Origin: an uncultured Halomicronema sp.
Lineage (GTDB): Bacteria; Cyanobacteriota; Cyanobacteriia; Phormidesmidales; Phormidesmidaceae
NCBI GenBank assembly: GCA_937899725.1
Contig: CALCCA010000208.1
Coordinates: forward strand, 1-49,331
Length of the DNA stretch: 49,331 nt
Reading direction: 5' to 3'
The notes beneath the pieces were generated by a model. That model worked only from the letters and a program-made list of their open reading frames with translations. It made no database searches and was not told the origin of the DNA. This document shows, piece after piece, positions 17,322 through 26,490 of the stretch (position 1 is its first letter; every line of letters starts with the position of its first letter). The position numbers and the translations under genes were made by a program.

Positions 17322-18518
17322 TTGAAGCCCAATATTACCCCTATGGAAGCTTTCTTTATTTCCCCAGAAACTGATTCCGAAACCTTAGCTCATGTCGGCC
17401 TCGCTGATGATGAGTTAGGGTCTGTTAGCACCGAAGAGTCAACCGCCGGTACCCCATCCTCGAACCAAAAAGAAGAGGTTCCTTGGAGTGAAGAGGGGGA
17501 AGTATCGGTGCAATATACCGCCAAAGACTCACTGTCAGAAATTGGCTTGCCGGGGTATCAGAAAACGATCACCGATGATGCCGTTGGGGCCTTTTTTAAG
17601 GAGATGGCTCGCTATCCCCTGCTCAAGCCAGCCGAAGAGATTGAACTGGCTCGCCAAGTCAGATTTCTCGGGCAGCTAGAAGAATTTCGCGAAACCTGGG
17701 TAGAGGAGCATGGTGTTGCCCCGACCCGCACAGAAATCACGCAAGCGCTCCACCTGACAGAAACCGAGTTCAGGCAAAAGCTGCACCACGGGCGGTCAGC
17801 AAAACGCCGGATGATCCGCTCTAATTTGCGGTTAGTGGTGTCGATTGCCAAGCGTTATTTAAATCGCGGCGTGCCCTTTTTAGACCTCATTCAAGAAGGG
17901 GCGTTGGGTCTCAATCGAGCCACGGAGAAATTTGATCCTGACAAAGGATATAAATTTTCGACCTATGCTTACTGGTGGATTCGTCAAGGCATTACCCGCA
18001 CGATCGCCAACGATGCCCGCACGATTCGCTTGCCCATTCATATTGTTGAAAAGCTCAACAAGCTGAAAAAAGCCCACCGCGAACTCCGGCGCGATTTACA
18101 GCGCAATCCGACGGAAGCGGAGCTGGCGGCGGCCCTAGACATGGCCCCCGATCAGTTGCGGAGTTTGCAGCAGGTGCGGCGGCGATCGCTGTCTTTAAAC
18201 CACCGAGTGGGTAAAGGCGAAGATACTGAGCTGATGGAGTTGCTAGAAGACGGCAATACGCAAACGCCGGAAGCCAAAATCAGCGAAGCCATGATGCGGA
18301 AAGAGATTACGGGCGTTTTGTCGGAGGTGCTGACCGAGCGTGAAAAAGACATCATTACTTTGCGCTATGGTCTGACTACGGGCGAAACACACACCTTGGA
18401 AGAGGTCGGCAATATGTTTAACCTTTCACGGGAGCGCGTCCGTCAAATTCAAACTAAGGCAATGCGCAAGCTGAGAAGGCCGCAGGTGGCTTCTCGTCTC
18501 AAGGGATGGCTGCGCTAG
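17322..18518 (+). CDS. sigC: Group 2 sigma-70 factor, SigC-type
   Basis: A 398-aa non-essential sigma factor of the RpoD family. Region 1.2 is at about 85-120 (DDAVGAFFKEMARYPLL). Region 2 is at 158-232, with RSNLRLVVSIAKRY, the DLIQEG motif and YAYWWIRQGITR. Region 3 is at about 240-320 (RLPIHIVEKLNKL) and region 4 at about 335-390 (LTEREKDIITLRYGL, LEEVGNMFNLSRERVRQIQ), ending RPQVASRLKGWLR. The acidic N-terminal 80 residues are short compared with RpoD. The TTG at 17322 has GAGG 4 nt upstream; the ATG at 17343 is the alternative. SigC factors serve heat, carbon or nitrogen stress in cyanobacteria. The SigC subclass is judged from sequence feel, so sigB/sigD types are not excluded. Confidence 0.8.
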   Translation: MKPNITPMEAFFISPETDSETLAHVGLADDELGSVSTEESTAGTPSSNQKEEVPWSEEGEVSVQYTAKDSLSEIGLPGYQKTITDDAVGAFFKEMARYPLLKPAEEIELARQVRFLGQLEEFRETWVEEHGVAPTRTEITQALHLTETEFRQKLHHGRSAKRRMIRSNLRLVVSIAKRYLNRGVPFLDLIQEGALGLNRATEKFDPDKGYKFSTYAYWWIRQGITRTIANDARTIRLPIHIVEKLNKLKKAHRELRRDLQRNPTEAELAAALDMAPDQLRSLQQVRRRSLSLNHRVGKGEDTELMELLEDGNTQTPEAKISEAMMRKEITGVLSEVLTEREKDIITLRYGLTTGETHTLEEVGNMFNLSRERVRQIQTKAMRKLRRPQVASRLKGWLR

Positions 18519-18610
18519 GGGATAAGCGTCAGTGCTGCCGTAGTGCTTCTGACAGACCTTTCTCCCCCAGACCTTGATAATGATAATTTATCTATAAGGA
18601 GAGAGGTTTT

Positions 18611-19879
18611 GTGGACTATAAGCAAGATCTCATTACGACAATTCATGACCTGGGTTGTGACGTTGATCGACTAGACGATCACCTGACTGAAGTGAGTCAA
18701 TCTTTGCCCACAGCGGTGCTTATTCCATCTTTGTATGAGGAACTAGAGCGACCCGCCCTCACGCAAATTCGCGATCAGTTGGCCCATTGCCGGTTTGTCA
18801 ATACGGTCGTTATTAGCCTCTACGCTGATTCCGTCGATCAATACTCCCAAGCCGTTGAGTTCTTTCAACCGCTGCCCCAACCGACCTATGTTATGTGGGA
18901 AAACGGCCCCCGAATTACCAAGCTGCTAGCTCAGCTGCAGGAACAAGGGCTGGATTTGATGCAGCACCGAGGCAAAGGTCGGGCAGTTTGGTTAGGGCTC
19001 GGTGTGGCTTCGCTAGAGGCAGCGGCGATCGCTCTCCACGACGCCGATATTGTCACCTATGACAAAACCTACCCCCTCAAACTGCTGTTTCCCTTACTTG
19101 AGCGCGAGTTTGGTATTGCTTTTAGCAAAGCGTATTACACCCGTCTGAGCGAGTCTCCCCGCAAGATGCATGGCCGCGTGACCCGGCTGTTTGTCACGCC
19201 TCTCATCACCTCGCTGATGGAGCTATTTGGCTACCGCGACTATCTGCGATACCTCAACTCCTATCGTTATCCGCTGTCAGGAGAGTTTGCGCTGACCAGT
19301 GATCTGGCTCTCAATACCCGCATTCCCGCCGATTGGGGGCTAGAGGTGGGTTTGCTGGCAGAGGTGTATCGCAATATCGCACGGAAGCGGATTGCTCAGG
19401 TTGATTTAGGAATTTTTGAGCATAAGCATCAGACCCTAGGCAGTTCTTCAGAACAGGGGCTGCAAAAAATGTGCCGCGATATTCTGAAATCGGTGCTGCG
19501 CACGCTGACCGAAACCGAACAGGTCGCCATTTCCCGTGATCACATTCGCGCCCTCAGCGTGAAATTTCGTCGAGAAGCACAGAACCTGACTCGGCAGTAT
19601 TTTGTAGATGCTCGCTTTAATGGCATTGAGTACGATCGCCATCACGAAGAAGCCACCCTGGAAAGCTTTGAAAAATTGATCTTGCAGGCAGGCGAAGATT
19701 ACCTCAACGATGCGACGGGTACACAGATCCCTGACTGGACGCGCGCGCTGGCTGTCATGCCCCATTTGCGAGAGCAGTTGCGAGATGCCACCGTGGCCGA
19801 TATGGGAGATGCCCGCGAACAAAATGCGCAGGCGCAGGCCTTGGATAATATCCCTTCGTTAACAGTGGTTCCCCAGTAA
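18611..19879 (+). CDS. GT81-type glycosyltransferase, glucosyl-3-phosphoglycerate synthase-like
   Basis: A 422-aa GT-A fold enzyme resembling GpgS/MpgS, which transfer a sugar from a nucleotide sugar to 3-phosphoglycerate as the first step to glucosylglycerate or mannosylglycerate solutes. Motifs are AVLIPSLYEEL (about 35-45), GKGRAVWLGLGVA (about 121-133) and the divalent-metal motif DADIVTYDK (about 143-151). They are followed by AYYTRLSESPRKMHGRVTRLFVTPL and YRYPLSGEFALT, typical of the family. The GTG start at 18611 has AAGGAG 8 nt upstream. The matching phosphatase (GpgP) is not adjacent. A helical C-terminal extension after about 330 is unassigned. Confidence 0.75.
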   Translation: MDYKQDLITTIHDLGCDVDRLDDHLTEVSQSLPTAVLIPSLYEELERPALTQIRDQLAHCRFVNTVVISLYADSVDQYSQAVEFFQPLPQPTYVMWENGPRITKLLAQLQEQGLDLMQHRGKGRAVWLGLGVASLEAAAIALHDADIVTYDKTYPLKLLFPLLEREFGIAFSKAYYTRLSESPRKMHGRVTRLFVTPLITSLMELFGYRDYLRYLNSYRYPLSGEFALTSDLALNTRIPADWGLEVGLLAEVYRNIARKRIAQVDLGIFEHKHQTLGSSSEQGLQKMCRDILKSVLRTLTETEQVAISRDHIRALSVKFRREAQNLTRQYFVDARFNGIEYDRHHEEATLESFEKLILQAGEDYLNDATGTQIPDWTRALAVMPHLREQLRDATVADMGDAREQNAQAQALDNIPSLTVVPQ

Positions 19880-20027
19880 GCCCCGCGCTCATGAGACGAC
19901 AGTCGGCCAATTGCATAGGTGAGAGACCTGGAATCCAGGGTCGATGATATGAGCCCAGCCCCATGATCTCCCTGCATTCCTTCGTCTGTTTTTTGATTAA
20001 GCAGTCTTGACGAGATGATTGAGTCGC

Positions 20028-20423
20028 ATGCTTACTGGCTCCTATCACTGCGGCACTCTCTGCTGGAGCTTCACCGGCCAACCGGACTCGGCAACTGCCT
20101 GCAACTGGACCATTGGCCGTCGCTATGGCGCGCTCTGGATCTACGGGTGGGCAGGTGAGACGATCACCACTACCGGGCTGAGCACCGCCTACTCCCATGG
20201 CGCGGTCATAGAGTTCCACTTTTGCTCGACTTGCGGCTGTTTAGCCCACTACCAGGGGCGGCAGCGCGACGAACAGGGCCGACAACAGATGGCGGTGAGC
20301 CTCCGGATGATAGACGATCCCGCGACAGTCGCCGCACTGCCTATCGACCATTTCGATGGCCTCGACACCTTCGACACGCTGCCTCGGGATCACCGCTGCG
20401 TGGCCGATATGTGGTTTTCATAG
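20028..20423 (+). CDS. GFA-family (Mss4-like) protein with degraded zinc sites
   Basis: A 131-aa protein of the glutathione-dependent formaldehyde-activating fold. The scaffold is clear: TGSYHCGTL at the start, CNWTIGRRYGALW in the middle, FHFCSTCGC later. The canonical ligand patterns C.C, CNC..C and C..C are damaged: the first Cys is Tyr6, the second of CNC is Trp27, and the following Cys is Gly30. Cys8, Cys25, Cys66 and Cys69 remain. The catalytic zinc site is therefore probably lost. The ATG at 20028 is preferred over the TTG at 20019. It stands alone between gpgS and a terminator. Confidence 0.75.
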   Translation: MLTGSYHCGTLCWSFTGQPDSATACNWTIGRRYGALWIYGWAGETITTTGLSTAYSHGAVIEFHFCSTCGCLAHYQGRQRDEQGRQQMAVSLRMIDDPATVAALPIDHFDGLDTFDTLPRDHRCVADMWFS

Positions 20424-20494
20424 ATCACCCAGCCAGCCGTGCTTCTTTCGCCGGATCCCCACAGACATGCAGCTAGGAAGATCCAGCCAGATCT

Positions 20495-20545
20495 AAAAAG
20501 GCTGAGACTCTGTCGCCTAAACGAGAGTGCCTCAGCCCTTGATTT
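20495..20545. terminator. Bidirectional terminator between the GFA gene and yqeG
   Basis: GGCTGAG (20500-20506) pairs with CTCAGCC (20531-20537), with an inner CTCT/AGAG pairing. The plus side continues CTTGATTTTC. The minus side has a clean TTTTT run (complement of 20495-20499), a good terminator for the minus-strand yqeG. A further GGGTC...GACCC hairpin lies at 20558-20579. Confidence 0.65.
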
Positions 20546-20714
20546 TCTTATAATCTAGGGTCTTTATTAAGCTTGACCCCATGTAACTTACCTACATGAT
20601 GAGTGATCCCCAAGCCAATTTAGACAGTTCATAATGTTGTCTTTATATTTCGCCGAGATATTCTTTTGTTAAGGGACATTTCGAAACACAACGCTTCTCA
20701 TAAACCAGGAGAGC

Positions 20715-21233
20715 CTATCGAGTGGCCTGCAAAGACACCCCTAACCTTTGCGATAGCCATACCTCCGTCGATCGCAACAAATACTTGCCCGGCTTGCCCA
20801 TGGGATACACCATCGGCTCAACCAGAATGGTAAACATGCCTAAGCGATTGCCCGCCAGCACATCGGTAAAGAGGCGATCGCCTACCATCGCAATCCGCTC
20901 AATGGGTAACTGCATCGCTGCCGTCGCCTGCCGGAGCTTGCGCCGCGAGGGCTTGCCAGCACCAGTGATGTAAGGCACCGCCAAACTCTTGGCGATGCGC
21001 TGAATCCGCGGTTCATGCAGGTTATTGCTGACTAACCAGATCGGCACCTGCGCTTGCAAAGTCGCGAACCACTCTCGCACTTCAGCGGTGGTTTCAGCCT
21101 CTCTCAGAGGCACCAGGGTTTCATCGACATCGAGCACCAGTCCCTGCAAGTGGTAGCGCTCGATCAGCTCCAGCGTGACTCCGAGCACCGGTTCACCTAA
21201 AACGAGATCGGGCTGTAGCTTGTTCTTCAGCAT
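20715..21233 (-). CDS. YqeG family HAD IIIA phosphatase
   Basis: A 172-aa haloacid dehalogenase phosphatase. Motif I is LVLDVDETL with nucleophile Asp35 and Asp37, motif II is WLVSNN, motif III is GAGKPSRRKL, and motif IV is MVGDRLFTDVLAGNRLGM. YqeG/PGPP1-type enzymes include the phosphatidylglycerophosphate phosphatase of plastids and cyanobacteria, so a role in phosphatidylglycerol synthesis is plausible. The gene follows mltG on the same strand with 45 nt between, an arrangement I recall from other cyanobacteria. Confidence 0.85.
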   Translation of the reverse strand: MLKNKLQPDLVLGEPVLGVTLELIERYHLQGLVLDVDETLVPLREAETTAEVREWFATLQAQVPIWLVSNNLHEPRIQRIAKSLAVPYITGAGKPSRRKLRQATAAMQLPIERIAMVGDRLFTDVLAGNRLGMFTILVEPMVYPMGKPGKYLLRSTEVWLSQRLGVSLQATR

Positions 21234-21278
21234 GGAGGGAGCTTTTCATCCTCAAAGAGGTCAGGGACAGAGCTTGGC

Positions 21279-22382
21279 TTACAGCCCGTCGATCGCATCG
21301 CGAATCTGCGCTTGGGCCGTTTCATGCTCAGCCAGGGTGCGGCTAAACACATGGGTGCCGTCATAGCGTGCGACGAAATAGAGGTATTCCGTCGCCGGCG
21401 GGTTCAGACTCGCCTCGAGGCTAGGCAAGCCAGGGCTAGCAATCGGCGTCGGCGGCAACCCCGCATTGATATAAGTGTTGTAGGGCGAAGGTGTTCTGAC
21501 TTGGGATAGGGTCAAGGGCTGCTCTGGTGTTTGGGTGACGCCCAGGCCATATTCCACTGTGGGATCGGCACCGAGGGGAATACTTTCTTCCAGCCGCCGG
21601 TTAAACACCGCCGCAATCTCAGAGCGCTCCTCGGGAATCACCGCCTCCCGTTCCACAATGCTCGATAGAGTGGCCCACTCCAGCAGCGAAAAGGCCGAGC
21701 TACTTTGCTGATAGACCGGCAAGGCCACGGCTTCAAACCGATCTAGCATCAGGTCGCGAACGCCTTCGGGAGTGACCGTTTCTGCCGGTAAGAGATACGT
21801 ATCGGGATAAAGAAAGCCCTCTAGATGGGGCAGGTTTTGGGGCAGCCAAGGGTAGCGATCGCGAGGCAGCTGCTGAGTAGCGTCTAAAAAGCCCTGCGCG
21901 GAGAAAAAACCGCGTTCCTCAAACGCGGCGGCCATTTGTTCACGCGTCCAGCCTTCGGGAATCGTAAACGACGTCTGGAGTACGTCTCCCGTCCGAATTT
22001 GTTGAGCGATGTCTTGTAGCGACTGGGTTGGCGAGAGGACATAGGTACCGGCCTGATAGCCAGCATCGCGGCGAAGATTTTGCCAGCGACTCCACAGATT
22101 CCAGGCGAGGTGCGATCGAATCAATCCAGCGGCTTCCAGATCTTGGCCAATCTGCTGCCCCGAAGTACCCGACGGAATTTGAATTTGCACCGTATCTGGA
22201 GCCGGTGCTGACGCCTCGGCGGCTGGGGATGCAGCGCTAGCGGCAATGGGCGCGGTGGCCCAACTCCACCACGCCCACCCTTGCCAGCCTGAAACCCCTA
22301 ATGCAATAGGGAGTAACAGAAAAAAGAACAGGATTTTAGGAAGACGAGAAGCCATCAGCTTTGCCGATAATTGAGTAGTCAC
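21279..22382 (-). CDS. mltG: Endolytic murein transglycosylase MltG (YceG-like)
   Basis: Cleaves nascent peptidoglycan strands and so sets glycan length; inner-membrane anchored. A single transmembrane helix lies at about residues 16-34, with an Ala/Pro-rich linker to about 62. A LysM-like region (PSGTSGQQIGQDLEAAGLI) at about 70-135 is followed by the YceG domain, with HLEGFLYPDTYLLP and the catalytic motif SSIVEREAVIPEER, Glu244 corresponding to E. coli Glu218. The downstream LGADPTVEYGLG and SPYNTYINAGLPPTPIASPG are diagnostic. At 367 aa it is normal length. Confidence 0.93.
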   Translation of the reverse strand: MTTQLSAKLMASRLPKILFFFLLLPIALGVSGWQGWAWWSWATAPIAASAASPAAEASAPAPDTVQIQIPSGTSGQQIGQDLEAAGLIRSHLAWNLWSRWQNLRRDAGYQAGTYVLSPTQSLQDIAQQIRTGDVLQTSFTIPEGWTREQMAAAFEERGFFSAQGFLDATQQLPRDRYPWLPQNLPHLEGFLYPDTYLLPAETVTPEGVRDLMLDRFEAVALPVYQQSSSAFSLLEWATLSSIVEREAVIPEERSEIAAVFNRRLEESIPLGADPTVEYGLGVTQTPEQPLTLSQVRTPSPYNTYINAGLPPTPIASPGLPSLEASLNPPATEYLYFVARYDGTHVFSRTLAEHETAQAQIRDAIDGL

Positions 22383-22776
22383 CGCTCCGACGTCGGTTAT
22401 TTTAGCCTGTCACCCTGAAACTGATCTGCCCCAGCCCCCTCGCTGGCCCCTGAAGCAAGTTCTGAGCAAGCCGACATCAGCACCGTCAGGGCGAGTTTAG
22501 CCAGCGACCCTCAATTCACAGCGACCCAATCCTGACAACACTCGCCCTAGCGAGAAATCTTCGCCCCCCATACTCTGCGGCAAAAATGCGCTGTCGCCAA
22601 CATCGAGACGGGCTCTCTTGGGGTAATCACTAGTAGACTGCGGCGTGATTTTACGAACCATTGCCGATAGCTAGAGAGCCCTGGGGAGAAGGGGGCCAGA
22701 GAACTGAAATAGTCGTCTTACTGCTGCCGTGGAGTATTAGCGACTCCGAGACCGAGACGTGCACAGGCTTGGCAGT
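22383..22776. other. Intergenic spacer upstream of mltG
   Basis: These 394 nt lie between the mltG start and the end of the DUF3727 gene (both minus). No gene was found. A perfect 9-bp inverted repeat, GGGCTCTCT (22610-22618) and AGAGAGCCC (22673-22681), is separated by 54 nt and may form a long hairpin or be chance. The mltG promoter presumably lies near the low-coordinate end. Confidence 0.4.
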
Positions 22777-23346
22777 TTATTCCAACACGTCAAAAATAGT
22801 CGACTCAATTTCGGGTCGCAGACGCTCAAACTCTTCGGGCGGAATCATGTGAGCCTCACCTTGACCCGTGACTTCAGCGAACAGCAGCAGCGGATCGACG
22901 GGCGTGCAAACGGTATATTCCAACTCGTTATGGAAAAACGTCGCCAGAGTTTGAAAGTCTTCGGTCTCAGCGTCGCCATCAGTATTGAGCTCGCCAACTT
23001 CAAGCGTAAAACAATCTTCGTCGTTAGGCTCAGGAATATGACCGACCACGCTCAGGGTCACAGCGCTGCGCTTGAGCGATAAATCATGTTCCGCTAAGAC
23101 GGCCCGGGCCGTCGGCAACAGCTCATCAATATCTTTGTCTTCAACATCGATCAGCGAATCCGTTTCACCCGAGTCATCCTCCTCCCAGGCAAAAATTTCG
23201 ACCGGGGTGTCGAGCGGGAGGAGCAGCGCATATTGCCGATCTTCGATTTCGAAGGTTTGCTCAATTTGACAAATCAAGGTACGTCCTGAATCGTCTTTAA
23301 CGGCGATAGTCGGACCCTCTTGGACGTAATCAGAATCCGCAGTCAT
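22777..23346 (-). CDS. DUF3727 domain protein
   Basis: A 189-aa acidic cytoplasmic protein. Its N-terminal half resembles a DUF1292-like beta domain (VKDDSGRTLICQIEQTFEIEDRQYALLLPLDTPVEIF). Its C-terminal half fits cyanobacterial/plastid DUF3727 (EYTVCTPVDPLLLFAEV, then PPEEFERLRPEIESTI). Its start codon overlaps the ruvX stop (ATGA, 23343-23346), so the two are translationally coupled. In Firmicutes, YqgF/RuvX and a DUF1292 protein (YrzB) are also neighbours, which supports a conserved partnership; the function is unknown. Confidence 0.8.
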   Translation of the reverse strand: MTADSDYVQEGPTIAVKDDSGRTLICQIEQTFEIEDRQYALLLPLDTPVEIFAWEEDDSGETDSLIDVEDKDIDELLPTARAVLAEHDLSLKRSAVTLSVVGHIPEPNDEDCFTLEVGELNTDGDAETEDFQTLATFFHNELEYTVCTPVDPLLLFAEVTGQGEAHMIPPEEFERLRPEIESTIFDVLE

Positions 23347-23825
23347 TCCAGGTCTCCTGCAACGGGCTCAAACGGTTTTACAGAGGGGGCTGAATCCTGG
23401 CTAGCACGCTGATCTAACCATTGTTGCAAAATGATCGCAGCAGCTTTACGGTCAATCAACCCTTTATTGCGAGACGGCGAAGTTCCTTCGGCTAAGAGCA
23501 TTTGCTCTGCTTGAAAAGAAGTCAACCGCTCATCTACATACTCTACGGGTAATTGGAGCGCCGATGATAGCCTTTGAGCAAAAGATTTGACCCGTTGCGC
23601 CTGTTGGCCGATCGCGCCGTCCATGGTGTAAGGCAAACCCACTACTAAGACCGTCACCTGCCGGTCTTGGCTTAAGCGCTGCAACGCCTCAACCAGCTGA
23701 GGAAAAGATTTGCCCTGCAGGGTCGTGAGTTCGGTGACGAGCATACCCAGGCGGTCGCAACCGGCCACACCAATGCGCTTATGACCAATATCGAGCCCTA
23801 AAGCCGAGACGTATTTCTGAGCCAC
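23343..23825 (-). CDS. ruvX: YqgF/RuvX family RNase H-fold nuclease
   Basis: A 160-aa putative Holliday junction resolvase / pre-16S rRNA processing nuclease. The RNase H-like acidic residues are visible: Asp12 in LGLDIGHKRIGVA, the VVGLPYTMDG strand, Asp99/Glu100 in YVDERLTSFQAE, and Asp125 in GLIDRKAAAIIL. In Escherichia coli this protein matures the 16S rRNA 5' end. Translation is coupled to the DUF3727 gene downstream. The GNAT gene begins more than 1 kb upstream on the same strand and ends 45 nt before this start, so all three may share a transcript. Confidence 0.9.
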   Translation of the reverse strand: MAQKYVSALGLDIGHKRIGVAGCDRLGMLVTELTTLQGKSFPQLVEALQRLSQDRQVTVLVVGLPYTMDGAIGQQAQRVKSFAQRLSSALQLPVEYVDERLTSFQAEQMLLAEGTSPSRNKGLIDRKAAAIILQQWLDQRASQDSAPSVKPFEPVAGDLE

Positions 23826-23870
23826 AGCAACTACTCCTGGTGCTCTACCACGCTCATCAGCATCGTCTCA

Positions 23871-25130
23871 TTATCCCGACTGGCCCGAAAGGTGATCGGG
23901 CTGAGACCGACGCGGTGGTTTATCGCCTTCAGACAACTCTCCCCTGGGCTTCGGCGATGCTGCCGGTGACCACTTCAGCAAAGTCTCATCCCAGTCACTG
24001 CGCCAAGTCATTCGACCCGGAATCGGCTTACCCGCCGGTTGGAGTCCAGCTAGCACTTCCGGTAGCTGTAACCCTTCTAACGCAGTGGGCTTGGCCTCAC
24101 GCACCTTATGCCAAACTGACCGCGATAACATCAAAGTCCGGTTAACTGGGGTCGCCTGAATTTTCAGCAAAAACTCTTCGCGTTCGGGTTGAAAATCGCG
24201 CGATGTCACCCGTAGCGGCATGGCCGGATAGCCCTGTAAAAGGCTGGCCATATGACTCAACAACTCGGGATAGAGCCACGTGTAAGCGGGATGAACCGTC
24301 AGCTCCGCCGCATGGTAGCGATGCTTGCCGCGACAGGCGATTAAGTCAAAGCGACCAATGGCCGCCTTGCGCTGCGGCTCAAACACATAGCCTTGAATGC
24401 GATTTTCGCGATGCATCCACTGCCTGGCCGTATTGGCCATCGCCTGCACCGGCTCGACTTTAAAATCTTGAATTTGCTGGTCAAAAACCTGTCTCACCAG
24501 GGGCGGCATGGCGGCAGTATCGAGCTGATACAGCAGTTGAGCATCGGCATTGCTCACAGCCATCAAATTGGGTAAATCAGGCTCTTGACTCGCCTGCTCC
24601 GACAAGACATCGGGGCTGATTTCCCAGTAGGTCACCTGCGCTAGGGGCTGAAAGCCATTTTGTCGATAGAGCGCTAGCGCGGCTTTCTGCTCAATATCGA
24701 CTTCCGCGAGCCACATGCGCGCTTCCCAAATGGTCTCAAAGCAGTGGCGCAACAGCTGGGAACCCACTGTATCGAGCGGGCCTTTAGTGCTGGCGGGCAA
24801 CCCTTCTGGATCAACCAGAATGCGGTTGACCTGCCAGGTGCTACGAGTGCGGTTGAAAGGAGCCACCTCGACAATGCCGCAGAGGCGATCGCCTAAGGCC
24901 GCCACAAACCCAGACCAGCGGGGTCGATTGGGTAAAGCCAGCATCGTGGCTCGCTGCCACCAGGCGGCTAGGGGATGATGTACGAGGCTGCGAGTGCCCG
25001 TCATCAACAGCTCTGACCCCGCTTCTGGAATGGTGATACTCGCCTCGCTCCACCCCTCAATAACGTCAATATCACGAGGATAGAGGGGACGTAGCTGCAG
25101 TTCTGAATCGGAAGCATCTGAGTGGGTCAT
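23871..25130 (-). CDS. GNAT N-acetyltransferase-like two-domain protein
   Basis: A 419-aa protein with an N-terminal GNAT domain (about 10-175). An acetyl-CoA-site-like segment, ASTKGPLDTVGSQLLRHCFE, is followed by AEVDIEQKAALALYRQNGF, the typical beta5-alpha5 end of GNATs. The second half (about 190-360) resembles a degenerate acetyltransferase repeat ending in a Pro/Arg-rich tail (GELSEGDKPPRRSQPDHL). The ATG at 25130 is used rather than the GTG at 25139. The substrate is unknown. It is probably co-transcribed with ruvX. Confidence 0.7.
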   Translation of the reverse strand: MTHSDASDSELQLRPLYPRDIDVIEGWSEASITIPEAGSELLMTGTRSLVHHPLAAWWQRATMLALPNRPRWSGFVAALGDRLCGIVEVAPFNRTRSTWQVNRILVDPEGLPASTKGPLDTVGSQLLRHCFETIWEARMWLAEVDIEQKAALALYRQNGFQPLAQVTYWEISPDVLSEQASQEPDLPNLMAVSNADAQLLYQLDTAAMPPLVRQVFDQQIQDFKVEPVQAMANTARQWMHRENRIQGYVFEPQRKAAIGRFDLIACRGKHRYHAAELTVHPAYTWLYPELLSHMASLLQGYPAMPLRVTSRDFQPEREEFLLKIQATPVNRTLMLSRSVWHKVREAKPTALEGLQLPEVLAGLQPAGKPIPGRMTWRSDWDETLLKWSPAASPKPRGELSEGDKPPRRSQPDHLSGQSG

Positions 25131-25308
25131 ACCGAGCACATGAGGGCGAACTGTCTAAACTTTACAAAGCTCTGTGTTGCCATCATAACGCGAGCTTCAA
25201 ACTTCGCTCAAGCTCTGAATGACGCCAAACAGCAAGCGGAAAATCGCGCCCACCGCCAATCGTGCATAGACATTCTCCATCACGACCCAACAGCTCTGCC
25301 CAATCATG

Positions 25309-26490
25309 CTATGACGGCTGCAGCGGACGAATGAGCACCAGGGGCGTTTGTTCATCCGCGTTGCCAGCGGGATTGTCGATCAAAGCTTGGGCAACGACGT
25401 CAGCTCGCACACTCGCGCTGGCCGCAACAATTTTGACTGCCTTCAAATCATTAACGTCGACAATAGCTGCGCCTAACCCGGTGGCTTTTTCAATCTCATC
25501 GACCACGAGCTGCGGTGACTCTGGCCCCATCACCACAAACTGGTCATAGGGGGGCAAGGTGCCGGTCACATCATCAATCAGCCGGGCCTGATCGCCGGCT
25601 AGCTGATAAAAACCACCTCCGCGACGCAGCACTGCTTTCATCAAGGCTCCCCCCACAAAGGCAAAGAAAACCCGCCAAGCGCCGACCATATCCACCAGCG
25701 TTTGGAGACCACAGGCCGTTGCCAGACTGGAGGTCGGCAAAAAGTAGTAGCATAGCCGCCGTGCCAACCAGCCAGGTTGAATCGTCGAAGGATGCCGCCA
25801 GCGCCCCTGCATAATGGCGACCGGCGTTTCGCCTAGGGTAATCGTGTCGCCCGGTTTGGCGTGGGCGGCGACATACCGTTTCACCACTTCAACCGGCGAG
25901 TCTAAATGGGTCAACAAATGAGTCGGAATCGGTAACACCTGAGCTTGAGGGGTGTCTCGCCAGGCCGGTGTGGCTTCAGGTGCGGGAAACTTGAGGGGAA
26001 CGATGACGTGACCCATTTGCGGGTAGCGGCCACCGGGGCCATAGGTCAGATAGTGCACCCGCACCCAAAGGGCCTTGAGCGATCGCAAGTCGGGGCCAGT
26101 GATTTCCACCTTCACTTTGAACTGAGTGCGCTTTTGGAGTTTGACGATGTAAGCAAACCAATAGCCATCGGGGCGCGGCTCCGCATCAGGATGAGCGGTG
26201 GTGATCGCAACCTGCACCTGAATACCGTCCAGGGACCCTCGGGACAGCAGAGTCGTCTCAGCGGTCAGTTCTGGCACCATAATTTCGGACGCCGGGGTGC
26301 GATTGATCAGTTCTGGCAGGCCCACAATCTGGTAGCGGTGGGCCTCAAACTGCTCAATATTCCACTGCCCAGCGGCAAAGGCTAAGCGGTTACCCGCGCG
26401 CTGACGATATTGCCATTCCAGCCCTGCCCAACCCAATAGCCCCACTAAGGCGATCGCTCCTAGCAACCAAACGAGCATCATCACTGCCAC
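25309..26490 (-). CDS. F420-0:gamma-glutamyl ligase-like membrane protein
   Basis: A 393-aa protein with one N-terminal transmembrane helix (about 4-24). A mixed region (35-190) leads to a CofE/F420-ligase-like domain (about 195-390). The supporting pattern is EVVKRYVAAHAKPGDTITLGETPVAIMQGR, then a cluster with GAWRVFFAFVGG and the C-terminal GLGAAIVDVNDLKAVKIVAAS. True CofE adds glutamates to F420-0, but cyanobacteria generally stop at FO, so this membrane-anchored family probably does another amide ligation. It is divergent from cruF across a 415-nt spacer. Family recognition is from memory. Confidence 0.65.
   Translation of the reverse strand: MAVMMLVWLLGAIALVGLLGWAGLEWQYRQRAGNRLAFAAGQWNIEQFEAHRYQIVGLPELINRTPASEIMVPELTAETTLLSRGSLDGIQVQVAITTAHPDAEPRPDGYWFAYIVKLQKRTQFKVKVEITGPDLRSLKALWVRVHYLTYGPGGRYPQMGHVIVPLKFPAPEATPAWRDTPQAQVLPIPTHLLTHLDSPVEVVKRYVAAHAKPGDTITLGETPVAIMQGRWRHPSTIQPGWLARRLCYYFLPTSSLATACGLQTLVDMVGAWRVFFAFVGGALMKAVLRRGGGFYQLAGDQARLIDDVTGTLPPYDQFVVMGPESPQLVVDEIEKATGLGAAIVDVNDLKAVKIVAASASVRADVVAQALIDNPAGNADEQTPLVLIRPLQPS

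Noticed and set aside
22610-22681. 9-bp perfect inverted repeat with 54-nt spacing as a regulatory element
   Set aside because: Spacing is long and a 9-bp match within about 400 nt is weak evidence; recorded only in the spacer description.
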